DNA of 64,000 nt from Litorivita pollutaquae (GCF_003205515.1 NZ_KZ826487.1:1-64000), one strand, 5' to 3'; positions 37,408 through 46,741 are shown, counted from the first letter of the stretch. Numbers and translations are program-made. The notes: a model not told the origin generated them from the sequence alone.

Positions 37408-38228
37408 AACCCGGCGCGGGCCACGGTGTTGACGAGCTCAACCAGTTGCGGGCCAAGGTCGTTTTCGAGCCGATCCTTTGGCAAGACATAGGCCGGGCCG
37501 CCAAGGTTGAACACCATCAACGGGTTATCCCCATGGGGCGCGCGGTAGGGCACGGCGACGGCATGCACATCCTCTTGCCATCCGCCGATATTGGAATAGA
37601 AGCCGCGATCGGAAATCTGTTGCTTGGCGTTTTCGATTTCGTTCACAATGCCGGGCACATCCGCCGGGTCGTAGCGCGCATGGATGCGTTCTATGATATC
37701 GCCATATTCGGTCTCGTCACAGGCGGCGATATAGGCGCGTCCCATGGCGGAGCGTGTTATCGAAATGCGCGAGCCGACATTTAATTGCAGCGAAATCATT
37801 CCGGGAGAACGCGCCGTGGCGACATAGGTCATCGACATATTGTCGCGCCCGCCCAGTGCCACAAGCACCCCGTCACCACAGCGGTCAGCAAGCTGCTGCA
37901 TATAAACCTGCGCGGTTTCCTTCACGCGCATCCCGCCAAGGCAAGCATACCCAAGCGACAACACCGGCACCCCCATACGGTAGCGGCCGATGCCCTCATC
38001 ATAGACCAGATAGCCAAGTTTCAGCAGTGTGAAAGTCAAACGCGACACGGTTGAGTTCGGCAATCCGGTGCGCTCGGCCAACTCGCGATTGCCCAGTCCG
38101 GCTTGGTCGCTGGGGTGGAAGGCGCGCAAAATCTCAAGGCCACGGTGCAAGGCCGTGACAAACTGACGATCATTATCGCCGGTGTTCTGCGCCGCGTCCG
38201 CCGTTGTATCGGATGCTCTTTTTCTCAC
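37404..38228 (-). CDS. IclR-family transcriptional regulator
   Basis: A 274-residue IclR regulator. The winged-helix N-terminus is in LHRGLEILRAFHPSDQAGLG and LPNSTVSRLTFTLLKLGYL. The C-terminal effector domain follows, with QQLADRCGDGVLVALGG and FYSNIGGWQEDVHAVAVPY. The start is a GTG preceded by GAAGG. It lies at the end of a leftward cluster of acyl-CoA ligases and SDRs and probably controls it. Repeated TTTCCGC half-sites in the cluster's intergenic regions are candidate operators. The inducer is likely the acid or its CoA ester, by analogy only. Confidence 0.92.
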   Translation of the reverse strand: MRKRASDTTADAAQNTGDNDRQFVTALHRGLEILRAFHPSDQAGLGNRELAERTGLPNSTVSRLTFTLLKLGYLVYDEGIGRYRMGVPVLSLGYACLGGMRVKETAQVYMQQLADRCGDGVLVALGGRDNMSMTYVATARSPGMISLQLNVGSRISITRSAMGRAYIAACDETEYGDIIERIHARYDPADVPGIVNEIENAKQQISDRGFYSNIGGWQEDVHAVAVPYRAPHGDNPLMVFNLGGPAYVLPKDRLENDLGPQLVELVNTVARAGF

Positions 38229-38283
38229 TTGCTGTACCTTCGCCTCGTATCGCGCCTTGCGAGTTGCTCGCGGTTACTTGAAA

Positions 38284-38298
38284 TTCCGCACTGCGGTC
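38284..38298. promoter_or_regulatory. dyad CCGCA-C-TGCGG upstream of the IclR gene
   Basis: TTCCGCACTGCGGTC contains a perfect 5-1-5 palindrome (38286-38296) in the 94-base gap before the IclR start. It shares the TTCCGC half-site with the sites at 40891-40917 and 42667-42683 and could mediate autoregulation. Confidence 0.4.
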
Positions 38299-38322
38299 AA
38301 GATGTTTGCTGAAAACCAAACC

Positions 38323-40035
38323 CTACCCTGCACAGTTCTCTGCTGTTTGGGTGGTTTTTGTCGCGTTCCCGCCGCGCGCGGCATCGGTTTCGGTTAACCT
38401 GCGCCAAAGAACCTTACCGGTTCCTGACTTTGGCAACGCGTCGATAAAGATCACGGATTTCGGGCATTTATAAGCTGCCATCTCGGCCGCGCACCATGCG
38501 ATGATGCTTTGCTCGGTGGCGCGGCCTTTGGCGTGCTGGGCTGGCACGACATAGGCTTTAACCGTCTCGCCGCGGCGCGGGTCCCGCGCGCCGATGACAC
38601 AGACTTCGGCGACGTCCGGGCAATGATGCATGAGCGTTTCGACCTCGGCGGGCCACACTTTGAACCCCGAAGCATTGATCATCCGTTTGACACGGTCGAC
38701 CATGAAAAAATAGCCTTCATCGTCATACATGCCAATGTCACCGGTGCGGAAAAACCGTTTGCCATCAAATTCGACAAAGGCGTCTGCCGTGGCGTCGGGG
38801 CGGTTCCAATACCCCTCAAAGACCTGCTGCCCGTTCACGATAATTTCGCCCGTCTCGTTGGGGCCAAGCACGCGGCCGTCTTCAAGGCTCAAAATGCGGG
38901 AGTCAACGTCCATGACCGGAATGCCAAGACATTGGCGTCGCGGCTTTTGTGGGGGATTTATATGGGTTCCGCCGATGGTCTCGGACAATCCGTAGCCTTC
39001 GATGTAATCAAGGCCTGTCATCTCATGCAGCTTGGCCGCTACGGCGGCGGGCATTGCGGCACCGCCCCCGCCGATGGCGCGCAGGGAACTGAGATCATAG
39101 CTGTCAAATTCAGGGTCATTCACCAGATCGATCACCATGGTGGAAATCGACCGCCATCGTGTGATGCGGTGGCGTGCGATCAATTGCGCGGCTAAGCGGC
39201 GGTCCCAACGGGTCATGACCACAATCGTTCCGCCGACATAAATCGGGCCGTTCATGCCATTGGTCATGCCGGTGACGTGAAACAACGGCAATACCGAAAG
39301 ATGCACGGCCGTATGGTCCACCGGCTGCCATACTGTGCCGCCGATGGCCGTGGTCTGTACCGATCGATGTAAATGGGTGCAGCCTTTGGGGTGGCCTGTG
39401 GTGCCTGACGAATAAGGGATTAACGCCAGATCGTTCAAACCGACATCGAGCGCGGCAGGCCTATGATCCGCGCGGATCACGTCCGACCACCGCACCACAC
39501 CTGCACCGCTGCATTGGGTCTCGCTCATGCTGCCCAATGGATCGGGCAGTTTCAGATCAAACGCAGGATCAGCCATATCCGCATAGGCACCAACAATGAT
39601 GTGGTTCAAATGGCCGTCACCCACCAAGGGTTGGATGAAATCCAAAAGTTCGGATCCGGCAATCGCAACCCTCGCCCCGGTATCCTCGGTCAGCTGCAAC
39701 AGTTCCGCGTGGCGGTTCATCGGGTTGACCGGCACCACGGCGGCACCCGCCCGCATGATCGCATAATATCCAATGATGAATTGCGGCGAGTTTTGCGCAT
39801 AGAGCAACACGCGGTCGCCCTTTGCAACGCCGCAGACCCGTTGCAAATAGCCTGCCATCGCATCGACCTGCGCGAGAAGCGCGCGATAGGTGATTTCACG
39901 GCCATGAAAAAGGATCGCGGGATGGTCCGGCAGGCGCGCCGCCGTGTTGATCAGGTTCTGCGCCACCGATTGTGCGGGCAACTCAAGGTGATGCGGAACC
40001 CCTTCGGGCCAGACGGACATATGCAGATTGGCCAT
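38323..40035 (-). CDS. acyl-CoA ligase (AMP-binding)
   Basis: A 570-residue ANL ligase. The phosphate loop is IPYSSGTTGHPKGCTHLHRS. The hinge region is FFRTGDIGMYDDEGYFFMVD and the catalytic-lysine region LPKSGTGKVLWRRL. The start is not settled: the ATG at 40035 lacks a good ribosome site, while a TTG at 40056 has AAGG nine bases upstream and lies 4 bases after the SDR stop. Either way it is cotranscribed with that SDR. Sequence suggests a medium- or long-chain or aryl acid substrate. Confidence 0.88.
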   Translation of the reverse strand: MANLHMSVWPEGVPHHLELPAQSVAQNLINTAARLPDHPAILFHGREITYRALLAQVDAMAGYLQRVCGVAKGDRVLLYAQNSPQFIIGYYAIMRAGAAVVPVNPMNRHAELLQLTEDTGARVAIAGSELLDFIQPLVGDGHLNHIIVGAYADMADPAFDLKLPDPLGSMSETQCSGAGVVRWSDVIRADHRPAALDVGLNDLALIPYSSGTTGHPKGCTHLHRSVQTTAIGGTVWQPVDHTAVHLSVLPLFHVTGMTNGMNGPIYVGGTIVVMTRWDRRLAAQLIARHRITRWRSISTMVIDLVNDPEFDSYDLSSLRAIGGGGAAMPAAVAAKLHEMTGLDYIEGYGLSETIGGTHINPPQKPRRQCLGIPVMDVDSRILSLEDGRVLGPNETGEIIVNGQQVFEGYWNRPDATADAFVEFDGKRFFRTGDIGMYDDEGYFFMVDRVKRMINASGFKVWPAEVETLMHHCPDVAEVCVIGARDPRRGETVKAYVVPAQHAKGRATEQSIIAWCAAEMAAYKCPKSVIFIDALPKSGTGKVLWRRLTETDAARGGNATKTTQTAENCAG

Positions 40036-40060
40036 GGGCCGGGTTGGGTTTTTCAAACGA

Positions 40061-40837
40061 TCAGACCTTCATTCCGGGCAGGTTAAGCGAGGCCGTATTG
40101 CCGCCATCAACAGGCAAGGCCTGTCCCGTGATATAAGAGGCGTCGTCGCTGGCCAGAAATGCGATGGCGGCGGCGATTTCTTCCGGATGTCCGTAGCGGC
40201 GCAACTCGCACCGTTGGCCCAATTTTTCTTCTTTGCCGGCGCCGCGTGCGTAATCGAAGACACCTTTGGTCATGCCCGTTTCAATCAGGCCGGGGCAGAC
40301 CGCGTTGACCCGCACGCCATAGCCGCCCAAATCGCATGCGGTGGTTTGGGTCAGGCTGATCACTCCGGCTTTGGAGGCCGAATAGATATTGCCACCCGCG
40401 CCGGACCGAAGGCCGGCCACCGAGGCCGTATTCACGATCGCACCGGCGTTTTGTTCGGCCATGACCGCACCGACATGTTTGATAAAATTGCCAACCCCGA
40501 TGAGGTTGACGCCCAAGACCCGCAGCCAGTCATCGGACTCGATCTCCATGATCGGAGCATGGTTGCAGATCACGCCTGCATTGTTGGCCAAAACGTCGAT
40601 GCGCCCAAACTGGCGCTTGACCTCGGCGACCAAATCCTTGATCGCCGCCTCGTCCGAGACATCGCAGGGCAGGGCGATATGACCGTCGCCCGCCAGCATC
40701 GCCCCCTGTAACGCATCCGCGTTGATGTCGACCAAAACAACGGTTGCGCCTTCGGCAGCGAGCCGCGCTGCGGTGGCTTTGCCAATGCCGCTGGAAGCGC
40801 CTGTGACGATGGCAATCTTGCCTGTAAATCTGTTCAT
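40061..40837 (-). CDS. SDR-family oxidoreductase
   Basis: A 258-residue classical SDR: cofactor loop TGASSGIGKATAARLAAEGA, NNAGVICNHAP, active site YSASKAGVISLTQTTA, and C-terminal DDASYITGQALPVDGGN. The start at 40837 (MNRFTGKIAIVTG) follows GGAAGGAAG. It is the first gene of a leftward pair with the ligase at 38323. A three-part palindromic array (40891-40917) sits about 55 bases before its start. The expected role is oxidation of a hydroxyl intermediate of the activated acid. Confidence 0.88.
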   Translation of the reverse strand: MNRFTGKIAIVTGASSGIGKATAARLAAEGATVVLVDINADALQGAMLAGDGHIALPCDVSDEAAIKDLVAEVKRQFGRIDVLANNAGVICNHAPIMEIESDDWLRVLGVNLIGVGNFIKHVGAVMAEQNAGAIVNTASVAGLRSGAGGNIYSASKAGVISLTQTTACDLGGYGVRVNAVCPGLIETGMTKGVFDYARGAGKEEKLGQRCELRRYGHPEEIAAAIAFLASDDASYITGQALPVDGGNTASLNLPGMKV

Positions 40838-40890
40838 GATCTTCCTTCCGATGCCTGAGATTGGCACAAAGATGGGCGGTGATCAATATT

Positions 40891-40917
40891 GCGAAATGAT
40901 TTTCCGCTTTGCGAAAA
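40891..40917. promoter_or_regulatory. three alternating half-sites at 10-base spacing before the SDR-ligase operon
   Basis: GCGAAAT (40891-40897), TTTCCGC (40901-40907) and GCGAAAA (40911-40917) repeat every 10 bases in alternating orientation, one per helical turn. This suits a dimeric or tetrameric regulator such as the IclR protein at 37404-38228. Confidence 0.45.
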
Positions 40918-41019
40918 TTGGGCGATGTTTCAAAGGAATTTCTATTCCTATGGCCGCCGCACCTCCATGCGCCCTATACGGGGCGCGCAGTTTTCGCGCG
41001 GTGCCTTAGAGTATATGGA

Positions 41020-42573
41020 TCAGCCCTTTGAGCCGTATTCGGCGCGCAATTCGCGTTTCAAAACCTTGCCGATTTCCGAACGCGGGAGGTCGTCACGTAG
41101 GACGACCGCCGACAATCTCTGCGTTTTACCAAGCTGTTCATTGGCCCATGCGCAAATATCTTCAGCGTTATCTGTCGCGCCGGATTTCAATACCACGAGA
41201 CCCAAAGGCGTTTCGCCCCAAGCCTCTGATGGAACCGCGATCACGGCCACATCCGCGACTGCGGGATGCGCGCGCAAGACATGCTCAAGATCCGTCGCAT
41301 AAATATTGAACCCGCCGGAAATAATCATATCCTTGCGGCGGTCCAGAAGGTGCAGGAAACCATCCTCGTCGAACCGGCCCATATCACCGGTGCGGATGTA
41401 GTCGAACCCGTTCGCATCGCGCCAAAGCACCTCGTCCGTTTTGTCCGGCGCGTTGTAATAACCGGGCATCATTGACCCTGAGCGGCCGACGATCTCGCCG
41501 TATTGGGTGGGGGGCAATTCATTGCCCGCCTCATCGATGATCCGTACGTCACATCCCTCGGCGGGTGTTCCGACGGTGTCCAATTTGTCGGGGTGGGCGC
41601 GGCAATTCAGAACCGTCGAAACGCCGCCTTCGGTCATGCCGTAGATTTCGTATAACTCACCGGGCCAGCGGTTCAAAATGCGCTCGATCAACGGTCCGGG
41701 TAGGGGGGCAGAGGTAGACATCTTGGCGCGATAGGCGCGCAGATCGTATCGGTCGAAATCCGGGTGGCCCATCAGACGCATGTATTGCACGGGCACCAAC
41801 ATTGCGTGGCTGACTTTATGCGTTTGGCTTAGCTCAAGAAACTGTCCGGCGTCGAATTTCGGCATCGACACCACCGTGCCGCCCGCCGCCAGAACCGGCA
41901 GCACCGCGACCAATGTGGTGTTGGAATAGAGCGGCGTGGACATCATCGCCACCGCGGTATCATTCAACCCGAACAAAGGCATCCGGTTCAGTTGGCGCGC
42001 GCGGAACCGGTGATCATGGGCGATGCCCTTGGGGGTGCCGGTGGTGCCGGATGAATAGATCATATCGAACAGATCATCCGCCGCGACGTCAGCAGGGGCA
42101 TTGATTGGGGCATCACCAGCCCATGTCATCAGATCGGCCAGATCAATCACGACATCGGCGGCCAATTGATCGGCGACCTCACGCTGTGCCGCAGAGGTAA
42201 ACAGCAAGGTTGCGCCGCAATCGGCGCGCATTTTTTGCAAAGCAGGCAGCGCAGCGCTTTGCGGCAATGGCACCATGCAGGCACCGCTCAACAGCACGCC
42301 GCAGTAGAGCGTTAGATAATCGGCGCTGTTTTCCGACAGGGCTGCGATCATATCACCGCGCCCATATCCACGCGCGGCCAATTGCGCCGCAACCCGTGAC
42401 ACGCGGATGTAAAATTCTGCCCAATCAAGGCGCGTGTCGCCGTCGATCACTGCGATTTTATCGGGATCGGCTGCGGCCGAAGCTGCGAGAGCCACGCCGA
42501 AATAAACCGGCACTTCGCCGTCAAGCTTAGGGGCTTGCAAACGGTTTCGCAGCGCTTTTTGGTGGGTGTTCAT
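41020..42573 (-). CDS. acyl-CoA ligase (AMP-binding), second copy
   Basis: A 517-residue ANL ligase, distinct from the one at 38323. The phosphate loop is MIYSSGTTGTPKGIAHDHRF, the hinge YIRTGDMGRFDEDGFLHLLD, and the lysine region LPRSEIGKVLKREL. The start at 42573 (MNTHQKALRNRL) follows GGGGAGG. A 182-base gap separates it from the SDR gene downstream in the same direction, which has its own operator array. It is divergent from the SDR at 42798; the shared 224-base region contains inverted and tandem repeats. Confidence 0.88.
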   Translation of the reverse strand: MNTHQKALRNRLQAPKLDGEVPVYFGVALAASAAADPDKIAVIDGDTRLDWAEFYIRVSRVAAQLAARGYGRGDMIAALSENSADYLTLYCGVLLSGACMVPLPQSAALPALQKMRADCGATLLFTSAAQREVADQLAADVVIDLADLMTWAGDAPINAPADVAADDLFDMIYSSGTTGTPKGIAHDHRFRARQLNRMPLFGLNDTAVAMMSTPLYSNTTLVAVLPVLAAGGTVVSMPKFDAGQFLELSQTHKVSHAMLVPVQYMRLMGHPDFDRYDLRAYRAKMSTSAPLPGPLIERILNRWPGELYEIYGMTEGGVSTVLNCRAHPDKLDTVGTPAEGCDVRIIDEAGNELPPTQYGEIVGRSGSMMPGYYNAPDKTDEVLWRDANGFDYIRTGDMGRFDEDGFLHLLDRRKDMIISGGFNIYATDLEHVLRAHPAVADVAVIAVPSEAWGETPLGLVVLKSGATDNAEDICAWANEQLGKTQRLSAVVLRDDLPRSEIGKVLKRELRAEYGSKG

Positions 42574-42666
42574 GAGCAGGGCCTCCCCGCCCCTATGCTT
42601 TGTGATCGCTTTCAACGCACGTCCCGACGATGCGCTGCTGCGCCTTGGCAGTCAGTGTTTCGCCAT

Positions 42667-42683
42667 GCGGAAAAACTTTCCGC
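42667..42683. promoter_or_regulatory. perfect inverted repeat GCGGAAA-AAC-TTTCCGC
   Basis: A 7-3-7 perfect dyad in the divergent region between the ligase at 41020 and the SDR at 42798, extended by CAT/CATG on its flanks. The TTTCCGC half matches the half-site at 40901-40907. Confidence 0.5.
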
Positions 42684-42700
42684 CATGATTGGCAGCATTC

Positions 42701-42736
42701 CCCCCGTGACGCAAGTTTCCCCCGTGGCGCAAGTTT
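42701..42736. repeat. tandem 18-bp direct repeat in the divergent promoter region
   Basis: CCCCCGTGACGCAAGTTT (42701-42718) is followed directly by CCCCCGTGGCGCAAGTTT (42719-42736), differing at one base. It lies 18 bases after the inverted repeat and about 60 bases before the SDR start. A regulator-binding array is the simplest reading. Confidence 0.6.
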
Positions 42737-42797
42737 ATTTCAAGGGTCCGCACATCTGGCCGCATGGTCGGGACTGGGGGCGATGGAGGGGATGCAT

Positions 42798-43553
42798 ATG
42801 TTGGATTTGAACGGAAAAACCGCAATCGTGACAGGTTCATCGCGCGGGATCGGGCGCGCGATTGCCGAACTGTTTGCACGTTGCGGGGCCAATGTCGTCG
42901 TTTCGTCGCGCACGATGGAGGCCTGCACCCCTGTGGTGGAGAGCATTGCGGCCCAGGGCGGCGAAGCGATGGCGATCCCTTGTCACATTGGGCACAAGCA
43001 AGAATTGCAAGCTTTGGTGGAGAAAACCATCGCGGCCTATGGCCAGATTGACATGCTGATCTGCAATGCTGCGATCAATCCGGTATATGGCCCGATGTCG
43101 GAAACCTCTGACGAGGTGTTCGACAAGATCATGGGCACGAATGTGCGTTCGACCTTGAATCTGTGCAACATGGTTCTGCCAATTATGGCGGCACAGGGCG
43201 GCGGCACGGTGGTGATAATGTCGTCGATCGCAGGGATGCGTGGCAACATCAGCATCGGCGCCTACGGTATTTCCAAAGCGGCCGAAGCCGCATTGGCGCG
43301 CAATCTGGCGGTCGAATGGGGACCTGATAATATTCGCATCAATGCGCTTGCCCCCGGTTTGGTTAAAACCGATTTCGCCAGAGCGCTCTGGGAAGATCCC
43401 GTGCGGTTGGAGCGCGCCGAAAACCGCACGCCGTTGCGCCGGATCGGCACGCCCGAAGACATCGCCGGAACCGCATTGTTTCTTGCAACCGAGCTGTCGA
43501 GTTACATCACCGGCCAGACTATCGTGGCCGATGGCGGCGAAACGATCACCTGA
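42798..43553 (+). CDS. SDR-family oxidoreductase
   Basis: A 251-residue SDR with TGSSRGIGRAIAELFARCGA, CNAAINPVYGPM and active site AYGISKAAEAALARNLAVEW, ending in SSYITGQTIVADGGE. The start at 42798 (MLDLNGKTAIVTG) has GGAGGG 8 bases upstream; ATGs at 42783 and 42792 are in frame but badly placed. Divergent from the acyl-CoA ligase. It belongs, by context, to the IclR cluster. Confidence 0.88.
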   Translation: MLDLNGKTAIVTGSSRGIGRAIAELFARCGANVVVSSRTMEACTPVVESIAAQGGEAMAIPCHIGHKQELQALVEKTIAAYGQIDMLICNAAINPVYGPMSETSDEVFDKIMGTNVRSTLNLCNMVLPIMAAQGGGTVVIMSSIAGMRGNISIGAYGISKAAEAALARNLAVEWGPDNIRINALAPGLVKTDFARALWEDPVRLERAENRTPLRRIGTPEDIAGTALFLATELSSYITGQTIVADGGETIT

Positions 43554-43703
43554 ACCGGAATCGGACAGGCGTGTGGTGACGGGGCCCGCGTCGCGCGCTT
43601 TGCTGCTTTTGCCGTTCAACCCCGCATCAATCTATGGTTAAACTCGGACGAACCCATTCTCGCCGCCCATGCGCGTGCCCGATCGCTCAGAACTGGATGC
43701 CCA

Positions 43704-44663
43704 ATGACCCAACCCGTGATTGCCCCCGACCATATTCCCGCCGACCTCTATGATGTGATTGCGGCGCTGTGCCGGACGTCGATCGACGTGGCGGCGATCA
43801 TTGCCAAAGGGCCGCTGGGCCAATCGCTTGGCAATTTGGTGGGAGAGAACTCGGATGGCGACGGACAAAAGGCATTGGATGTTTTGTGCGACGAGATGTT
43901 CACCGCTGCGCTGACACGTGAAAACGTGCGGTGGTATGCCTCTGAGGAACAAGAGACGGTCAATTCTCTCAACGAGAACGGCAAATACGCTTTGGCCATT
44001 GATCCGCTGGATGGATCGTCCAACATCGATGTGAATGTCTCTATTGGCACGATCTTTTCAATTTTCGAGGCCAAAGACGATGCCGAGGCCAGCTTCTTGC
44101 GGCCCGCGTCCGAGCAAGTCTGTGGCGGCTATGTTGTTTATGGCCCGCAAACCGCATTGGTCGTCACCTTTGGTGCAGGCACGCAAATGTATGTGCTTGA
44201 CCCCGACACAAAGGTTTTCATCCTGGTTGAGGAAAAAATGACCATCGCGCCCACCTCGAAGGAATTCGCGATCAACGCATCGAACTATCGCCATTGGGTG
44301 CAGCCTGTGCGCGCGTATGTCGACAATTGCCTTGCGGGCAAAGACGGCCCCCACGGCAAGGATTACAACATGCGCTGGGTCGGGTCCTTGGTTGCGGAAA
44401 CCCACCGGATTTTGAGCCGTGGCGGCATTTTCCTTTATCCGTCGGATGCGCGCAAAGGCTATGAAAACGGGCGTTTGCGGATGATCTACGAATGCGCGCC
44501 GATTGCGTTTGTCATTGAACAGGCGGGCGGCCGGGCCACCGATGGCGAAACACCGATTCTCGAACGTCAGGTCGATACGTTGCACGGGCGGGTGCCGTTG
44601 GTTTTCGGTTCGGCGGAAAAAGTCACCCGCGTTGCCGAGCATCACAATATGCCCGCCGTTTGA
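43704..44663 (+). CDS. fbp: class 1 fructose-1,6-bisphosphatase
   Basis: A 319-residue class 1 FBPase that releases phosphate from fructose-1,6-bisphosphate in gluconeogenesis and the Calvin cycle. The metal-binding and catalytic region is ALAIDPLDGSSNIDVNVSIG, and the C-terminal sugar-phosphate site includes RLRMIYECAPIAFVIEQAGG. The length is normal. It lies about 160 bases upstream of the aldolase gene, with the epimerase gene following, so it supplies the upper part of the triose-to-sugar route. No Rubisco or phosphoribulokinase was found in view. Confidence 0.94.
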   Translation: MTQPVIAPDHIPADLYDVIAALCRTSIDVAAIIAKGPLGQSLGNLVGENSDGDGQKALDVLCDEMFTAALTRENVRWYASEEQETVNSLNENGKYALAIDPLDGSSNIDVNVSIGTIFSIFEAKDDAEASFLRPASEQVCGGYVVYGPQTALVVTFGAGTQMYVLDPDTKVFILVEEKMTIAPTSKEFAINASNYRHWVQPVRAYVDNCLAGKDGPHGKDYNMRWVGSLVAETHRILSRGGIFLYPSDARKGYENGRLRMIYECAPIAFVIEQAGGRATDGETPILERQVDTLHGRVPLVFGSAEKVTRVAEHHNMPAV

Positions 44664-44822
44664 GCCGATTGTTCACGGCGTGCGAACGGCGTGATGGATG
44701 GTAGCGTAAACATGTCATGAATTGCCCTGATGCCTGTGGCGCGAGGGCGCGCGACATTGTAGTCGAAGGTCAAAGCCGTGCGGGGGAACGCCCCGCCGAT
44801 ACCGGACAAAAGGGATTTTATC

Positions 44823-45884
44823 ATGGCACTTATCACATTGCGTCAATTGCTCGACCATGCCGCCGAACACGATTACGGCGTGCCGGCGTTCAACATCAAC
44901 AATATGGAACAAGGCCTTGCCATCATGCGCGCCGCCGAAGCCGTTGATGCGCCGGTGATCTTGCAAGCCAGCCGCGGCGCCCGCAATTACGCCGGTGACA
45001 TTATGCTGCGCCACCTGATCCAAGCCATGGCGGAAATGTTCCCGCATATCCCGGTTTGCATGCATCAGGATCATGGCAACAACGAAGCCACCTGCACCAG
45101 CGCGATCCGCCACGGATTTACCTCGGTGATGATGGACGGCAGCCTTGAAGCCGATGCGAAAACAGCCGCTTCTTATGAGTATAACGTCGAAATCACCCGC
45201 GCCGTGACCGACATCGCCCATTGGGTCGGGGCCTCTGTCGAAGGCGAATTGGGCGTTTTGGGCAATCTGGAAACCGGCGAGGCTGCCGAAGAGGACGGCT
45301 CTGGCGCATCGGGCAAATTGACCCGCGACCAGATGCTTACCGATCCCGAACAATCGGTGGATTTCGTGCGGCGCACCAAATGCGACGCGTTGGCGATTGC
45401 CTGTGGCACCTCGCATGGCGCCTATAAATTCACCCGCAAGCCCGACGGTGAGATCCTTGCCATGAGCACCATCGAGGCGATCCACAAACGCTTGCCGACG
45501 ACGCACCTTGTGATGCACGGCTCGTCTTCGGTGCCGCAGTATTTGCAAGATCTGATCAATGCTCATGGCGGCGAGATGCCGCAAACCTATGGCGTGCCGG
45601 TGGAAGAGATCGAAAAAGGCATCAAAATGGGCGTGCGCAAGGTCAATATCGACACCGATTGCCGCATGGCGATCACCGGCACCTATCGCCGCATCGCGCA
45701 GGAAAACCCTGATGAGTTTGACCCGCGCAAATTCAACATCCCCGCGATGGAAGAGATGACCAAGCTGTGCAAAGATCGCTACGAGCGCTTCGGCACCGCC
45801 GGTCACGCCAGCAAAATCCGCGTTATTCCGATGGACGATATGGCCAAACGCTATGCCGATGGCACGCTTGATCCCAAATTGTAA
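44823..45884 (+). CDS. fba: class II fructose-bisphosphate aldolase
   Basis: A 353-residue zinc-dependent aldolase of the Calvin-cycle (CbbA) type. The zinc ligand region is [20 protein letters not shown], and further motifs are [23 protein letters not shown] (zinc His) and [10 protein letters not shown]. It joins DHAP and glyceraldehyde-3-phosphate, or splits the product. The start at 44823 follows AAAGGGATT; an upstream frame is not family-like. Terminator at 45928-45967. It lies between fbp and rpe. Confidence 0.95.
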   Translation: MALITLRQLLDHAAEHDYGVPAFNINNMEQGLAIMRAAEAVDAPVILQASRGARNYAGDIMLRHLIQAMAEMFPHIPVCMHQDHGNNEATCTSAIRHGFTSVMMDGSLEADAKTAASYEYNVEITRAVTDIAHWVGASVEGELGVLGNLETGEAAEEDGSGASGKLTRDQMLTDPEQSVDFVRRTKCDALAIACGTSHGAYKFTRKPDGEILAMSTIEAIHKRLPTTHLVMHGSSSVPQYLQDLINAHGGEMPQTYGVPVEEIEKGIKMGVRKVNIDTDCRMAITGTYRRIAQENPDEFDPRKFNIPAMEEMTKLCKDRYERFGTAGHASKIRVIPMDDMAKRYADGTLDPKL

Positions 45885-45927
45885 CGCGGCTTTGCGTCTG
45901 GGCATTGCGCCCGATGAACCCTATATG

Positions 45928-45967
45928 AGGGGCGCGCCCATCTATTTATTGGGTCGCGCCCCTTTTT
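45928..45967 (+). terminator. terminator between fba and rpe
   Basis: AGGGGCGCG (45928-45936) and CGCGCCCCT (45955-45963) pair perfectly, with a further CCC/GGG step across a bulge, and TTTTT follows. rpe therefore probably has a separate promoter or depends on read-through. Confidence 0.7.
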
Positions 45968-45989
45968 CATCTCTGACCAGAGGCCTGCC

Positions 45990-46679
45990 ATGAGCTTTGA
46001 CCGTTCTATCAAAATCGCCCCTTCGATCCTATCCGCCGATTTCGCCAACTTCGGTCAGGAAATCCAAGCCATCGAGGCCGAGGGCTGTGATTGGGTGCAT
46101 GTCGATGTGATGGACGGGCATTTCGTGCCGAACCTGACCTTTGGCCCGCCGCTGGTCAAAGCGATCCGCCCGCATATCAAAACCGTCATGGACGTGCATT
46201 TGATGATTTCGCCAGTCGATCAATATCTTGAGGCCTATGCCGAGGCGGGCGCCGATGTGATTACCTCGCATCTGGAGGCCGGGCCGCATGTGCACCGCAC
46301 GATGCAAGCCACCCGCGCGCTGGGCGTCAAGGCGGGCCTTGCGCTCAACCCCGCGACCCGCGCCGAAGAGGCCGAATATCTTTTGGATATGGTCGATTTG
46401 ATTTGCGTGATGACGGTGAACCCCGGTTTTGGCGGGCAAAAATTCATCCATAGCCAGATCGACAAGGTCAAGAAACTGCGCGCAATGATCGGGGACCGTC
46501 CGATCCATATCGAGATCGACGGTGGCATGACGCCGGAAACCGCGCCGCTTATGACGGCGGCTGGGGCCGATGTTTTGGTCGCCGGATCGGCCGTGTTTAA
46601 AGGCGGATCGGTGCAAGATCCCGCACCCTATGGCGAGAATATCCGCGCCATTCGCGCGGCAGCGACGGCGGCGCAGTAA
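45990..46679 (+). CDS. rpe: ribulose-phosphate 3-epimerase
   Basis: A 229-residue TIM-barrel epimerase that interconverts ribulose-5- and xylulose-5-phosphate in the pentose phosphate and Calvin pathways. The conserved core is IAPSILSADFANFGQEI, VHVDVMDGHFVPNLTFGP (metal site), MTVNPGFGGQKFI and IEIDGGMTPETAPLM. The length is usual. It follows fba by about 105 bases that include a terminator. A hairpin at 46709-46736 separates it from the convergent LuxR gene. Confidence 0.96.
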   Translation: MSFDRSIKIAPSILSADFANFGQEIQAIEAEGCDWVHVDVMDGHFVPNLTFGPPLVKAIRPHIKTVMDVHLMISPVDQYLEAYAEAGADVITSHLEAGPHVHRTMQATRALGVKAGLALNPATRAEEAEYLLDMVDLICVMTVNPGFGGQKFIHSQIDKVKKLRAMIGDRPIHIEIDGGMTPETAPLMTAAGADVLVAGSAVFKGGSVQDPAPYGENIRAIRAAATAAQ

Positions 46680-46708
46680 GCCGCTTTTATACGATTTCGG
46701 TTTTCGGC

Positions 46709-46736
46709 ACAGGCGCGCGGGACACTGCGCGCCTGT
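46709..46736. terminator. hairpin between rpe and the convergent luxR gene
   Basis: ACAGGCGCGC (46709-46718) and GCGCGCCTGT (46727-46736) pair perfectly over 10 bp around an 8-base loop. There is no clear T-run, so termination efficiency is unsure, but the position between convergent genes fits. Confidence 0.6.
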
Positions 46737-46741
46737 TGTGG

